Positions 9,101-17,471 of a DNA stretch of 64,000 bases are shown here, piece after piece. The translations under genes were made by a program, and so were the position numbers. The first letter of the stretch is position 1, and each line of letters opens with the position of its first letter. A model generated the notes under the pieces. That model worked only from the letters and a program-made list of their open reading frames with translations. It was not told the origin of the DNA and ran no database searches. Source of the DNA: a bacterium (GTDB lineage: Bacteria; Verrucomicrobiota; Kiritimatiellia; CAIKKV01; CAITUY01); assembly GCA_037128595.1 (NCBI GenBank), contig JBAXWB010000024.1, positions 22,353-86,352 of the forward strand, given 5' to 3'.

Positions 9101-9142
9101 ACAGTTCGGTCGCGCTATCGCGCGATTGAACTGCTCTTTTTA
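9101..9142. repeat. Hairpin, AGCAGTTC family, copy 2
   Basis: The palindrome has outer arms ACAGTTCGGTCGCG and CGCGCGATTGAACTGCT with a four-base loop, followed by TTTTT on the plus strand. It sits just past the stop of the PIN-domain gene (minus strand) and shares its outer arms with the hairpin at 8631-8668. It may terminate transcription in one or both directions. Confidence 0.6.
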
Positions 9143-9145
9143 GGT

Positions 9146-9574
9146 TCAAGCCAGTGGGTTACGCCAGCGCAAACCCGGGAAGCGTTCGAAATCAGTATCA
9201 TTGGAATGCAGTTCCGATTGGGTTTCAATGGCCAGCGCCGCCAGGTGCGCATCCGTCACGAGTGCGCTACTCAACAGATGATGGCGAGAAAAGGACTCAA
9301 GGATCTGGAGATGACGGGGGCCGGGTTGGAGCATCTGGACTTGGGGGCGGGTTAGCCAGGACTGAATATGGGACAAGGCCTCATGGGTCTCCAGCGGTTT
9401 GGCCAGAATCTTTCTGTTGGTCATTAATCTCAGAAAACCAAGACAGGCTACCCACGTCAGGCCGACCGGCTGTGATCCCTCCATCAAGCCTTTCCACCAA
9501 GCCATGGCAGAGGCATGGTGAGGGGCGTCCCGATTGTATGCATAGATGAGCAGGTTAATATCCGGGATAATCAC
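9146..9574 (-). CDS. vapC: VapC-family PIN-domain toxin (ribonuclease)
   Basis: A 142-residue PIN-domain protein of the VapC toxin type, expected to cleave RNA with a metal ion held by acidic residues. D5 in PDINLLIYA, D108 in VTDAHLAALA and D126/D128 in SNDTDFERFPGLRW match the conserved acids. The central motif reads WVACLGFLRLMTN, a version in which the usual glutamate before FLR is absent, as in some VapC subfamilies. Its start overlaps the antitoxin stop by four bases, so the pair is translationally coupled. It converges on the hairpin at 9101-9142. Family confidence is high; activity is untested. Confidence 0.85.
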   Translation of the reverse strand: MIIPDINLLIYAYNRDAPHHASAMAWWKGLMEGSQPVGLTWVACLGFLRLMTNRKILAKPLETHEALSHIQSWLTRPQVQMLQPGPRHLQILESFSRHHLLSSALVTDAHLAALAIETQSELHSNDTDFERFPGLRWRNPLA

Positions 9575-9849
9575 GTTTTGCTTCGCTTCCTTCGATGTCG
9601 CTCTACAAAGTCCTCGGATTCGAGCTCATCGGCCAGTTGGTTGAGCTTCAGCGGATCGACGCCGGGCAAAAAACCACAGGACTTGGCTTTGACGACAAAA
9701 GGGGTGGATGAAACCATGGGCCTTGGGCCGGCGGTCAGGCCGCGCCGAAGCAGTTCGTTTACCACCGTCTTAAAGCCCTGCCGGGTCGAGGCCGCTATCC
9801 GCTGCATTTCTGCCGCGATATCATCATCAACTGTTAACGTCGTTCTCAT
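9571..9849 (-). CDS. vapB: VapB-like ribbon-helix-helix antitoxin
   Basis: A 92-residue protein beginning MRTTLTVDDDIAAEMQRIA, a typical ribbon-helix-helix DNA-binding start, followed by an extended tail (residues 40-92) of the kind that wraps the PIN toxin. It lies immediately upstream of the toxin gene with a four-base overlap. It should neutralise the toxin and, with it, repress the operon through the palindrome at 9852-9883, which lies three bases before the start codon. Confidence 0.82.
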   Translation of the reverse strand: MRTTLTVDDDIAAEMQRIAASTRQGFKTVVNELLRRGLTAGPRPMVSSTPFVVKAKSCGFLPGVDPLKLNQLADELESEDFVERHRRKRSKT

Positions 9850-9851
9850 GC

Positions 9852-9883
9852 TGACATCATGATGCTTAATTATAATGATGTCA
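9852..9883 (-). promoter_or_regulatory. Palindromic operator of the vapBC-type operon
   Basis: TGACATCAT at 9852-9860 and ATGATGTCA at 9875-9883 are perfect 9-base inverted arms around an A/T-rich centre that contains TATAAT-like sequence. The position directly upstream of the antitoxin start fits autoregulation by the RHH antitoxin. The arms are seen; the function is inferred. Confidence 0.6.
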
Positions 9884-10040
9884 AGATGTTAGGCCGCCAA
9901 TCGAGCGTCAGCGTAATTGAGAGCGCTGATAGGTTGCCTGTCCCTGTTTCTCTGATACCATCTTGTATCGAGACGAGAAGACAGTTTTGGAGGGATCACA
10001 TACTGTATCGAAGGCCCGTGAGGCGGGCCGGGAAGGTATC

Positions 10041-11123
10041 ATGGAGTCTACGATTGATTTTTCAAGGGAACGATGGGACCGGGTGAAGGAGGCGCATCGG
10101 CGCTGGTGGGCCAATGATCTGGATCGTCCCCTGATTCATGTGGCGTTGCATGGGGCGCCGGGTCGGCGTCCTCCGGCGCGTCATCCATTCCAGCATTTCA
10201 CCGCGTTTTATGGCGATGAGGTATCCGCGGAAGCGGTGGTGGACTCCTGGGATGCGCAGCTGTCCGGGTGTCGGTGGTTGGGTGATGGCTTTCCTGTGGT
10301 TTGGCCGAATTTTGGGCCGGGGGTGCTGGCGGCGTTTTTGGGATGCCGGATGGAAAACGGGGAGGATACGGTATGGTATCATCCGCCGTCATTACGTGAA
10401 CTGAAAGACCTTCAATTCACGTTCGATCCTCAAAGTGCGGCATTCCAGCGGATCCGGGATATCATGACCGTTGCCACTCAGCGGTGGCAGGGGCAGGTTC
10501 AGGTGGCGATGACGGATATCGGGGGAAATCTAGATGTGGTTGCCTCCTTCCGTCCGAGCGAGCAATTGCTGTTGGACCTCTATGACTGTCCGGATGAGGT
10601 GAAGCGGCTGGGGTGGGAGGTGCACCGGACATGGTGGGCGTGCTTTGAGGCGTTGGCCAGGGCGGCACAACCGAATCCGGGATTCTCGACCTGGTGCCCG
10701 GTCTTCTCAGGAGATCCCATGTACATTATGCAATGTGATTTCTGCTATATGATCGGGCCGGAGATGTTCGATGAGTTTGTGAAGCCCGAACTGGCGGCGT
10801 CGGCGAAACGCCTCAAGAATTCCATCTATCATCTTGACGGGCCCGGCGAACTGCCGCATCTGGACAGTTTGTTGACGATCCCGGAGCTGGGTTGTGTCCA
10901 GTGGATTCCGGGGGCAGGGCAGCCGGATATGACGCAATGGCCAGAGGTGTACCGGAAGATTCATGCGGCCGGCAAAAAGATCCAAGTATATGGCTTGGAT
11001 GCGCTGGATGCGGTTGCCCAACAGATCGGTACAGCGAAAGGAATTGTCGCGATCGTCGGAGGAGACGTATCGGAGACAGAGGTGATCCGCGAACGCCTCA
11101 AAAAATACGATGTCGAGATTTGA
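10041..11123 (+). CDS. Uroporphyrinogen decarboxylase-like protein, second paralogue
   Basis: A 360-residue URO-D-superfamily protein, clearly homologous to the product of 3225-4295 along its length (shared EDTVWY at 108-113, MQCDFCYMIGPEMFDEF at 230-246 and HLDG at 264-267). As there, the metal-site cysteine typical of MtaA-type methyltransferases is replaced by aspartate (H264-L-D266). The ATG at 10041 is preceded by GGAAGG at a good spacing; an upstream TTG at 9963 would add 26 residues with no family match. The gene stands alone between the VapBC-type pair and a converging gene. The reaction is unknown; a role in methyl transfer or in modifying small aromatic or sugar compounds is speculative. 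Confidence 0.75.
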   Translation: MESTIDFSRERWDRVKEAHRRWWANDLDRPLIHVALHGAPGRRPPARHPFQHFTAFYGDEVSAEAVVDSWDAQLSGCRWLGDGFPVVWPNFGPGVLAAFLGCRMENGEDTVWYHPPSLRELKDLQFTFDPQSAAFQRIRDIMTVATQRWQGQVQVAMTDIGGNLDVVASFRPSEQLLLDLYDCPDEVKRLGWEVHRTWWACFEALARAAQPNPGFSTWCPVFSGDPMYIMQCDFCYMIGPEMFDEFVKPELAASAKRLKNSIYHLDGPGELPHLDSLLTIPELGCVQWIPGAGQPDMTQWPEVYRKIHAAGKKIQVYGLDALDAVAQQIGTAKGIVAIVGGDVSETEVIRERLKKYDVEI

Positions 11124-11145
11124 GGCCAGCCCGCTTCCCTGGCCT
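11121..11145. terminator. Hairpin between converging genes
   Basis: GAGGCCAG and CTGGCCTC form an eight-base perfect stem with a nine-base loop right at the stop of the URO-D-like gene. There is no clear T run, so it may be a weak or factor-assisted bidirectional terminator. Confidence 0.4.
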
Positions 11146-11171
11146 CCGTTGACCTGTGTCGCCCCGGAATC

Positions 11172-11399
11172 TTATTCCACTTCCTGCAGGGTATAGGCTT
11201 TTTGGCCCATTCCGAGTTCCACCAGGAACTCCACCACTGCGTGGGGATCCTTGCCGTGGACGCGTTCAAAGAGGTGGCCCTTGTTGCCCAGCTCCCAGCC
11301 TGGCGGCAGGGAATGCGGGAGTAGATCTTCGGTACGCACGAGATTGATCTCCCTTAAGGCTTGAAGGCGACTGTCCCGGCGTCGGCCGTGTTCGACCAC
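11172..11399 (-). other. 75-residue frame overlapping the end of the 11354-12550 gene; possible frameshifted C-terminus
   Basis: This frame overlaps the 3' end of the upstream gene by 46 bases in another phase. The peptide has protein-like composition after the overlap: LREINLVRTEDLLPHSLPP, a GWELGNKGHLFERV segment and a helical DPHAVVEFLVELGMGQ near the end. It does not look like a shadow frame, since no gene lies opposite it. The simplest reading is that the exported protein upstream once ended here and a one- or two-base change near 11360-11395 broke the frame (or is a sequencing error). A separate small gene is the alternative. No family is recognised. Confidence 0.35.
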
Positions 11400-12550
11400 G
11401 AGGGACTATCCATCAATTTCCGGATCCGCTCCTGGACGAGGAGGGCACGTCGATGGGACAGAGGCATGGCCTGGGTGGTCTTCGGGTCATACAGATTCTT
11501 CAGGAGGGAGCTGTAATAGAATTCGCTGTTCTTCTTGTCCCGCCACGTACGGACGTAGGCCAGATACTTGCTGTAATCCGCATCCACATCGGCGGGGGAC
11601 AGGGCGGTGACGTCCGCCACGAGGGCGGCGATGACCGGGGCCGACACCTTCGGGTGCTGGGCAATCCGGCGGGAAAAGTTCAGGGTGGTGATCTGGGTAT
11701 TGAGAATGTGGGTGGCCCGGGTGACGTTCATGCCTTTCCAACCCGCATTCAGCCAGGCAAAGGTGGCGATGGCGGTTTCATTGGAGTTCACCGCAATGTA
11801 AACACTGAGCGTTTGGGAGCGGATGATCTGTGAGAGCATCCAGGTCATCCCCGTCAGGTTCAGGCCCGGCTTTTCGCTGTAATAGAATAAGGCCTGGTCC
11901 AGGGGGCCGACCGGGACGCCGCGATTGCTGAAGGTGGAGGGTGCCATGGTTTCCGCGCAGGAGAATAAGACATCCTGATCGTCGACTTTGCAGCGCAGAA
12001 ACACGCGCGAGTTGGTATAGGAGAAATAGCAGCCTGACTCAGGATTCGGGGTGATCTCCTCCATCCCGGTCATCCGGGCGGTTACATAGGGGAGCGCGCC
12101 GGTCAAGCCCGCTCCGATACAGTCATAGGCCTGCTGCATCTCGTGGCTGTTGACACAGGAGGAGTAGCGCAAGGCGGCCGGGAAGACGGCATAATCGGGA
12201 ATGCCCGGGTGGAAATTAAGGGCGAGATACTGGGGGAGGGGGGTGCTCACCTTGACAATATAGGCCGAGCCTGCCGCCCCTTCCCGCTTGGGGAGTTCCC
12301 ACCCGCTGTCGGTGACACAGGCCTGGCGGATAAATGCGACCAGGGGCTTGACCGACTCCGGCGAAAAGGTGCCCTGGGGGGCTCGGGCGAAAGTAAACAG
12401 AGTGTCCAGTGCCCCCCCGGTTGCTTCCGGCAGGGGACGCATTCCCGCCACGATGTCTTCCGAGGTGGTGGCCGATACGCCGACGGATCCGGCACAGGCC
12501 GCCAGAACGGTCATCAGCTGAACGAGCCAACGGGGGGTAGTTTTTTTCAT
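11354..12550 (-). CDS. Exported protein of unknown function
   Basis: A 398-residue protein starting MKKTTPRWLVQLMTVLAACAGSVGVSA, a typical cleavable signal peptide. The frame extends to 12763, but that extension runs through the symporter gene. The chosen ATG overlaps the symporter stop by four bases (12547-12550), showing coupling. The mature part has no motif I recognise. It has scattered cysteines (for example RYSSCVNSH and YDCIGAG), a SAYIVKVSTPLPQYLALNFHPG stretch and a helical, charged C-terminus (SHRRALLVQERIRKLMDSP). It may partner the AGCS symporter. The C-terminus may be truncated by a frameshift (see 11172-11399). Confidence 0.65.
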   Translation of the reverse strand: MKKTTPRWLVQLMTVLAACAGSVGVSATTSEDIVAGMRPLPEATGGALDTLFTFARAPQGTFSPESVKPLVAFIRQACVTDSGWELPKREGAAGSAYIVKVSTPLPQYLALNFHPGIPDYAVFPAALRYSSCVNSHEMQQAYDCIGAGLTGALPYVTARMTGMEEITPNPESGCYFSYTNSRVFLRCKVDDQDVLFSCAETMAPSTFSNRGVPVGPLDQALFYYSEKPGLNLTGMTWMLSQIIRSQTLSVYIAVNSNETAIATFAWLNAGWKGMNVTRATHILNTQITTLNFSRRIAQHPKVSAPVIAALVADVTALSPADVDADYSKYLAYVRTWRDKKNSEFYYSSLLKNLYDPKTTQAMPLSHRRALLVQERIRKLMDSPSWSNTADAGTVAFKP

Positions 12551-13902
12551 GACGCCTCTTCCAGATGTCCTTCTTTTAGATATTTGCGGGTTTCGCTCGC
12601 GATGACACCGGAAAGCAAGAGCAGGGAAATCAGGTTGGGGATGGCCATCATGGCATTGGCCATATCGGAGAAATCCCATACAAATTGAAGGGTCAGGACG
12701 GACCCGGCGTAGACCGCCAGGATCCATAAAATACGATAGGGCAGAATGGCTTTTTTGCCCCACAGATATTCAGCGCACCGTTCCCCGTAATAGGACCAGC
12801 CTAAAATGGTGGAGAAGACAAAGGTGAGCAGTCCGACCGTCAGCACAATGGGGCCAATCCCCGGCAGGGATGCGAAGGCCGCATTGGTGAGGGCCGCCCC
12901 CTTGAGTCCGGCCAGCGCCTCGGGCGCCCGCATGACGCTGGTGACCACCACCAGCCCCGTCATGGCGCAGATCACCACGGTATCCCAGAAGGTTCCGGTC
13001 GACGACACCAGGGCCTGGCGGACGGGGTTGCGGGATTGAGCCGCTGCTGCCGCTATGGGAGCCGAGCCCATGCCCGACTCATTGGAGAATAAGCCCCGTG
13101 CCACGCCGAAGCGTGCCGTCATCACAATCGTGGCCCCCACAAAGCCACCGCCCGCCGCGGTGGAGGTAAAGGCTGAACTCAGGATCAACTTGAGCGCAGG
13201 GACAATATAGCCGGCATGGACATACAGGATGACGGCACAGCCGATGACATAGAACACGGCCATGAAGGGAACGAGAAACTCACAGCAACGCGCGATGGAG
13301 CGGATCCCACCGAGAATGACCAGCGCGGTGATCACGCTGAGAATGAGCCCGATCCAATGGGGCGGCACATTCATCGTTTCCTTGGCCAGTGAAGCGATGG
13401 AATTGGCTTGAACCATATTCCCGATTCCAAACGACGCCACCACGGTGAAGAAGGCGAACAGCATCCCCATCCACTTGAGGCCGAGCCCTTTTTCCAGCGC
13501 GTACATCGGGCCGCCGAGCATGGAGCCGTCGGCCGTCCGGATGCGGTATTTCACGGCGAGCAGGGCTTCAGCGTATTTGGTGGCCATTCCCAGCACGCCG
13601 GTGAGCCACATCCAGAGCACGGCTCCGGGCCCGCCCAGGGCCACGGCGGTGGCCACCCCGACAATATTACCGGTACCGATGGTTGCCGCGAGCGCGGTCG
13701 TCAGCGCTCCATAGGGGGAAATGTCGCCCGGGGCATCCTTCTCTTTGGCGACGGACAGTTTCAAGGCCTTCATCAGATGCCGCTGCATGAACCCCGTCCG
13801 GATGGTCAGGAATATGTGGGTACCAAACAGCAGGATCAACATGGGCGGTCCCCACAGAATGCTGTTCGTGGCAATGATCCATTGGTGAAGTGTATTAATC
13901 AT
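12547..13902 (-). CDS. AGCS-family sodium:alanine/glycine symporter
   Basis: A 451-residue membrane protein with about ten or eleven helices and the AGCS family's landmarks: PYGALTTALAATIGTGNIVGVATA (63-86), the GPGAVLWMW segment, GGPMYALEKGLG and the FSNESGMGSAPIAAAAA motif in the middle. It imports alanine, glycine or a related amino acid with sodium. No Shine-Dalgarno sequence is visible before the ATG (the minus strand is pyrimidine-rich there). The exported unknown protein follows with a four-base overlap. The aminotransferase gene lies upstream on the same strand, separated by a palindromic repeat, which suggests linked D- or L-alanine metabolism. Confidence 0.9.
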   Translation of the reverse strand: MINTLHQWIIATNSILWGPPMLILLFGTHIFLTIRTGFMQRHLMKALKLSVAKEKDAPGDISPYGALTTALAATIGTGNIVGVATAVALGGPGAVLWMWLTGVLGMATKYAEALLAVKYRIRTADGSMLGGPMYALEKGLGLKWMGMLFAFFTVVASFGIGNMVQANSIASLAKETMNVPPHWIGLILSVITALVILGGIRSIARCCEFLVPFMAVFYVIGCAVILYVHAGYIVPALKLILSSAFTSTAAGGGFVGATIVMTARFGVARGLFSNESGMGSAPIAAAAAQSRNPVRQALVSSTGTFWDTVVICAMTGLVVVTSVMRAPEALAGLKGAALTNAAFASLPGIGPIVLTVGLLTFVFSTILGWSYYGERCAEYLWGKKAILPYRILWILAVYAGSVLTLQFVWDFSDMANAMMAIPNLISLLLLSGVIASETRKYLKEGHLEEAS

Positions 13903-13959
13903 CAGGGGGAGGAGTATCTGCTAATTTGGCCCGAATGTAAATACTGGCGGCATCCTTTC

Positions 13960-14024
13960 AATGGAGGGCGCCGCTCTGTCGGCGCCGGCACATGAGTGGT
14001 TTTGACGGAGCGAAACCCTCCATT
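13960..14024. repeat. 65-bp AATGGAGGG...CCCTCCATT palindromic element
   Basis: The element is bounded by AATGGAGGG (13960-13968) and its reverse complement CCCTCCATT (14016-14024). It contains two small hairpins, 13967-13986 (stem GGCGCCG, loop CTCTGT) and 13998-14017 (stem GGTTTTG, loop ACGGAG). Read on the minus strand, 27 bases from 14024 to 13998 match the segment at 57572-57598, inside the LacI-like gene, with only two differences. It occupies the gap between the aminotransferase and symporter genes. Confidence 0.8.
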
Positions 14025-14045
14025 AAGAGGGGGGCGGACGCGTGG

Positions 14046-15011
14046 TTACAGGGGGGTGAGAACGGCTGGATTATGCCGCATGTCTATGTCAAGCAAAGCC
14101 GCCAACCGTTTGAAGATGGGGCCGGGCTGGCCGGTTCCGATCGGGTGTCCATCGAAGGCCACTCCTGCCACCACATTCAGGGTCGTGCCGGCAATAATCA
14201 GTTCCCGGGCATCCAGGATTTCCTGGAGCGTGATGTCCGCTAATCCTGAATACGTCAGGAGCCCTTCCCGGACGAGTTCCTGGGACAGCGCCATCGTCCG
14301 GAGCATCGTGGTGCCGGTGAGGATCCGGGCGAGGTTCGGGAATAACAGCCGGTTATCGCGCGTGACGATCCCCATGTTTTCCGTGGCCCCTTCGGTCAGG
14401 AATCCGCGTTCATCAAAACCCATGGAAAAGTCGAAGTGACGGTCCACGGCCTCTTTTTTCATCAACACGTTGGGCGCATAGTTGCAGTTTTTGATTTTGG
14501 CCATATCGGCCGATTTGGCGGGGATGGCGCTGGTACAGAGCCGGGCCCCTTCGGGGTGCAGCGTCATGAAGGGGGTTCCCAGGGCGGTGATCACGACATA
14601 GAGCTGGGAGGCCGGACATTCATAGGGATTGACGCCGAAGCCGCCGGGTCCGCGCGAGACATAAATCCGGATCATGCAGGTGGGCAATGCGGCCACCCGG
14701 GCCGTTTCGAGGATGATACGTTCCAGTTCGGTCAGACTGACGGGCAGATCCAGTGCGATGCCCCGTGCCGAGTTGACGAGCCGTTCCAGATGCCCGCTCA
14801 GGTTATAGAGGTTGCCGTCAACGGCCTTGAGTGCCTCAAACACGCCGTCACCGCGATGCACCATGTGATCATCAATGGGGATCAGCATGAGGCGGGGATC
14901 GGTCACAATCCCGCCGTAGACACTGGAGTACATCGCGAAATACGTCTTCTGGTAGGCGCGTCCCAGCGCCTCGACGAGCGCGGGCAAGTCTGCAAGTTCA
15001 AAACGTTTCAT
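14046..15011 (-). CDS. Class IV PLP-dependent aminotransferase
   Basis: A 321-residue fold-type IV PLP enzyme. K174 in AKIKNCNYAPNV is the expected Schiff-base lysine. DHMVHRGDGVFEALKAVDG (48-66), RGPGGFG (120-126) and FLTEGATENMGIV (near 208-220) match the branched-chain/D-amino-acid aminotransferase and aminodeoxychorismate lyase group. The lysine context resembles D-amino-acid transaminases more than IlvE. With the amino-acid symporter downstream, a role in D-alanine or branched-chain amino-acid metabolism is plausible but not settled. The gene starts 21 bases after the last gene of the nine-gene operon and may be read through from it. Confidence 0.82.
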   Translation of the reverse strand: MKRFELADLPALVEALGRAYQKTYFAMYSSVYGGIVTDPRLMLIPIDDHMVHRGDGVFEALKAVDGNLYNLSGHLERLVNSARGIALDLPVSLTELERIILETARVAALPTCMIRIYVSRGPGGFGVNPYECPASQLYVVITALGTPFMTLHPEGARLCTSAIPAKSADMAKIKNCNYAPNVLMKKEAVDRHFDFSMGFDERGFLTEGATENMGIVTRDNRLLFPNLARILTGTTMLRTMALSQELVREGLLTYSGLADITLQEILDARELIIAGTTLNVVAGVAFDGHPIGTGQPGPIFKRLAALLDIDMRHNPAVLTPL

Positions 15012-15032
15012 CGTTGAATGATAACAGGCCGC

Positions 15033-17471
15033 TTAGTCCAGATACCAGATTTTCCGGAAGAAATATTCAGCGCAGAACAAGGTGGCGGCGAGAATCAGCA
15101 AGCCAATCCAGTCCCAGAGCGACCGTTCGACGGTCACCGGTTGTTTCGGTCTCTGGTCGGCGATGGTTTTCAGGATATGGGTGGCCATGGCCTTGACATA
15201 ACCGGAATCGGCAAACGGATCCTTGCCGTTTTTCTCGAGGACCATGCGGTCGTTGGCCAGGGCGGTGGCCCGGTCCCGGGCCGCAGGGGTGAACTTTGCG
15301 TCATAGGGAGTGACGCCGGCGGGAAGGGTGCCGGGCACAAAGACCGCGCCTCCGGTTTTTTCGGCGATGGAGTTGAGCAGGGGCAGGCGCATGGTGGAAT
15401 TGATGAATTCGCTGTTCACCTTGATGGCGGTGATTTCAACCGGTTCAGCCTCGAATTCGGCCGGCAGTCGAATCTGCCAGCGCCCTTCCGCTTCCGGATA
15501 GAAGGATCCCCTGAAAATGCCAGGCCGGTCGGGTGATCCCTCCAATTTGAGGTGTCGTTCTTCGCCCTTCTCCAGTTGGCTGGTAATTTCGATCGATTCG
15601 GCCAGGAACGGGGAGAAGTCGCGGTTGCGGATCATCCCGGTCAATTGGACGCGCTCGCCCAGGGCGACCTCAAGGCGGTCGGGAATCAACCGGGCTTGTG
15701 CGGATTCCCGCAACAGGTGGGGGAGGCCCATGAACTGGACGACTTTTCCCCAGAAATCGCGGAAATAACGGTCCCCATAGATTTTCCGCCAGCGCCAGGT
15801 GGAGTCAAAGCCCATGTAGAGGACCATGCCCCGCCCATAGTTGTGGTAGGCAATGGCGGGATAACGGGGGCTGTTCTCGTCCGCCTTGGCATTCACCAGC
15901 GGGATCGCCGACGGTTTCAGCTCCACCTGCGTGGCCAGTTCATAGACCGGCACAAAGTCCGCCCAGGTCTTCCGGTTGTCCGCGATGTTCGGGGTGAACG
16001 TCACCAGGGGGTGGCCCTGACCCTCATCACCCAGTTCCAACCGGTAGGCCGTATCCAGCGGTTTGAATAATTCCTGGGAGAATGAGCTGTCCCCGATGGC
16101 CGAGAGCAGGCGCACCGGGAGCATGGGTTCCAGCAGGGTGTTTTTGGCGCTGAAGGGCAGGCTGGCCCCATCACTATGGATCACCAGGTTGCCGCCATCC
16201 TCCATGACGAAATCCTTGAGCAGGCTGATGAACCCGGGCGGGAGGGTCCGGACATCCAGCCGGCCGAGGCACACGATATCGTATTTCCTGAACAGTTCGT
16301 CCCGGGTCGTGGGGAGGGTCTCCAGATAAAGCGGCGAGCCTCCCTTGAAAATACGCGGATCAATACTCTGCAGGAACACCCGGTTCTGCACGCGACGATC
16401 CCGCTCGAAGGCGCCGCAGAGATAACGGTACTCCCACGACGGCTGGCCAAAGATCATCAGGACCCGGATCCGGTCGCGGATCACCCGGACGCGTCGCTTG
16501 ATGACGTTATTCTTGGTGGTCACTTCACGCGAATTGGGCGGGGCTTCCACCACCAGTTCCTGGACGCCTTCGGTGTGCGGCGTGATCTCAAAGGCAAAGG
16601 ACCATTCGCCGTCGTGATCGGTGGTGGCGTTGGTGGATACGGAGGTTTCACTGCCCAACGTGGCTTTGATGGGTATAGGTTGTCCGCTAAAGCCCGATTG
16701 ATGGGCATTAATAAAGAACTTGGCCTTTTCGTTGACGAAAATAATGTCCTCGCAGAGGATTTCGTCCAGGGCGATATCAGCCGCATCCGCCCGGCCGATC
16801 GCCACCGCATAGACGGGGGTCTGGTGTTGGACGAGGCTTTCCAGCGTGGCATCCAATGTCTCGGGGACATTATTGGCGCCGTCCGTGATCAGCAGGAGGC
16901 CGGGACAATAATTACCGCGGTGCTCCCGGAAGGCTCCCTCGATCTGGGCGCGGAGCGAGGTGCGAAGGCCTTCGGCGGTGAAGGCGGGGGGCAGGCTGCT
17001 CCCTTTCTCAGGAGGCGGCGCGGCAGTCAGCTCGGTGCCATAGAGGTATTGAACCTGCTGGAGTGACGGCGTGGCCGCTTGAGCCGCCGTCAGGGCATTG
17101 GCGATGGCCTGGGCGGCCTTCAGGCGTGAGTGGCCCGCTATACCGTCTTCCAGGCTCATGCTTTCGGTGCGATCCACGACAATGGGCAGGGGGCCCGTCG
17201 GGCAGCCTTCGCCTTCCACCTTGAGAATGGGGTTGGCCAGCATGAAAATCATGAGGGCATATGCGCACGCCCGCAAGGTGGTTAATACCCGGCGCTGTCG
17301 GGGGGTAAGATTCGGGACGCGGCGGTAGCAGGTGATGGCCAGGGCTACGGCGGCAATGAGGGCAAACAGGGTGATCCAGCCCGGGAATCGTGTCTGGATC
17401 TCCACATGCAGCAGGGTTTCCGCACCCAGCAGTCTCGGATCCTGTGTCAGCCAGTAGAGGATATGGTTCAT
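15033..17471 (-). CDS. VWA domain plus GATase1-like membrane protein
   Basis: An 812-residue membrane protein. It has two N-terminal helices (about 33-50 and 66-82), then a von Willebrand A domain with MIDAS-type D100-R-T102-E-S104 and LLLITDGAN (192-200). From about residue 332 it has a class I glutamine-amidotransferase-like domain (VLMIFGQPSWEYRYL, PF07090-like), then beta-rich segments and a C-terminal helix near 785-802. The VWA and GATase-like domains should lie outside the cytoplasm. It is the last of nine co-oriented genes and overlaps the BatA-like gene by four bases. In PVC and other bacteria this arrangement accompanies MoxR ATPases in envelope assembly or stress tolerance; the exact role is not known. 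Confidence 0.8.
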   Translation of the reverse strand: MNHILYWLTQDPRLLGAETLLHVEIQTRFPGWITLFALIAAVALAITCYRRVPNLTPRQRRVLTTLRACAYALMIFMLANPILKVEGEGCPTGPLPIVVDRTESMSLEDGIAGHSRLKAAQAIANALTAAQAATPSLQQVQYLYGTELTAAPPPEKGSSLPPAFTAEGLRTSLRAQIEGAFREHRGNYCPGLLLITDGANNVPETLDATLESLVQHQTPVYAVAIGRADAADIALDEILCEDIIFVNEKAKFFINAHQSGFSGQPIPIKATLGSETSVSTNATTDHDGEWSFAFEITPHTEGVQELVVEAPPNSREVTTKNNVIKRRVRVIRDRIRVLMIFGQPSWEYRYLCGAFERDRRVQNRVFLQSIDPRIFKGGSPLYLETLPTTRDELFRKYDIVCLGRLDVRTLPPGFISLLKDFVMEDGGNLVIHSDGASLPFSAKNTLLEPMLPVRLLSAIGDSSFSQELFKPLDTAYRLELGDEGQGHPLVTFTPNIADNRKTWADFVPVYELATQVELKPSAIPLVNAKADENSPRYPAIAYHNYGRGMVLYMGFDSTWRWRKIYGDRYFRDFWGKVVQFMGLPHLLRESAQARLIPDRLEVALGERVQLTGMIRNRDFSPFLAESIEITSQLEKGEERHLKLEGSPDRPGIFRGSFYPEAEGRWQIRLPAEFEAEPVEITAIKVNSEFINSTMRLPLLNSIAEKTGGAVFVPGTLPAGVTPYDAKFTPAARDRATALANDRMVLEKNGKDPFADSGYVKAMATHILKTIADQRPKQPVTVERSLWDWIGLLILAATLFCAEYFFRKIWYLD

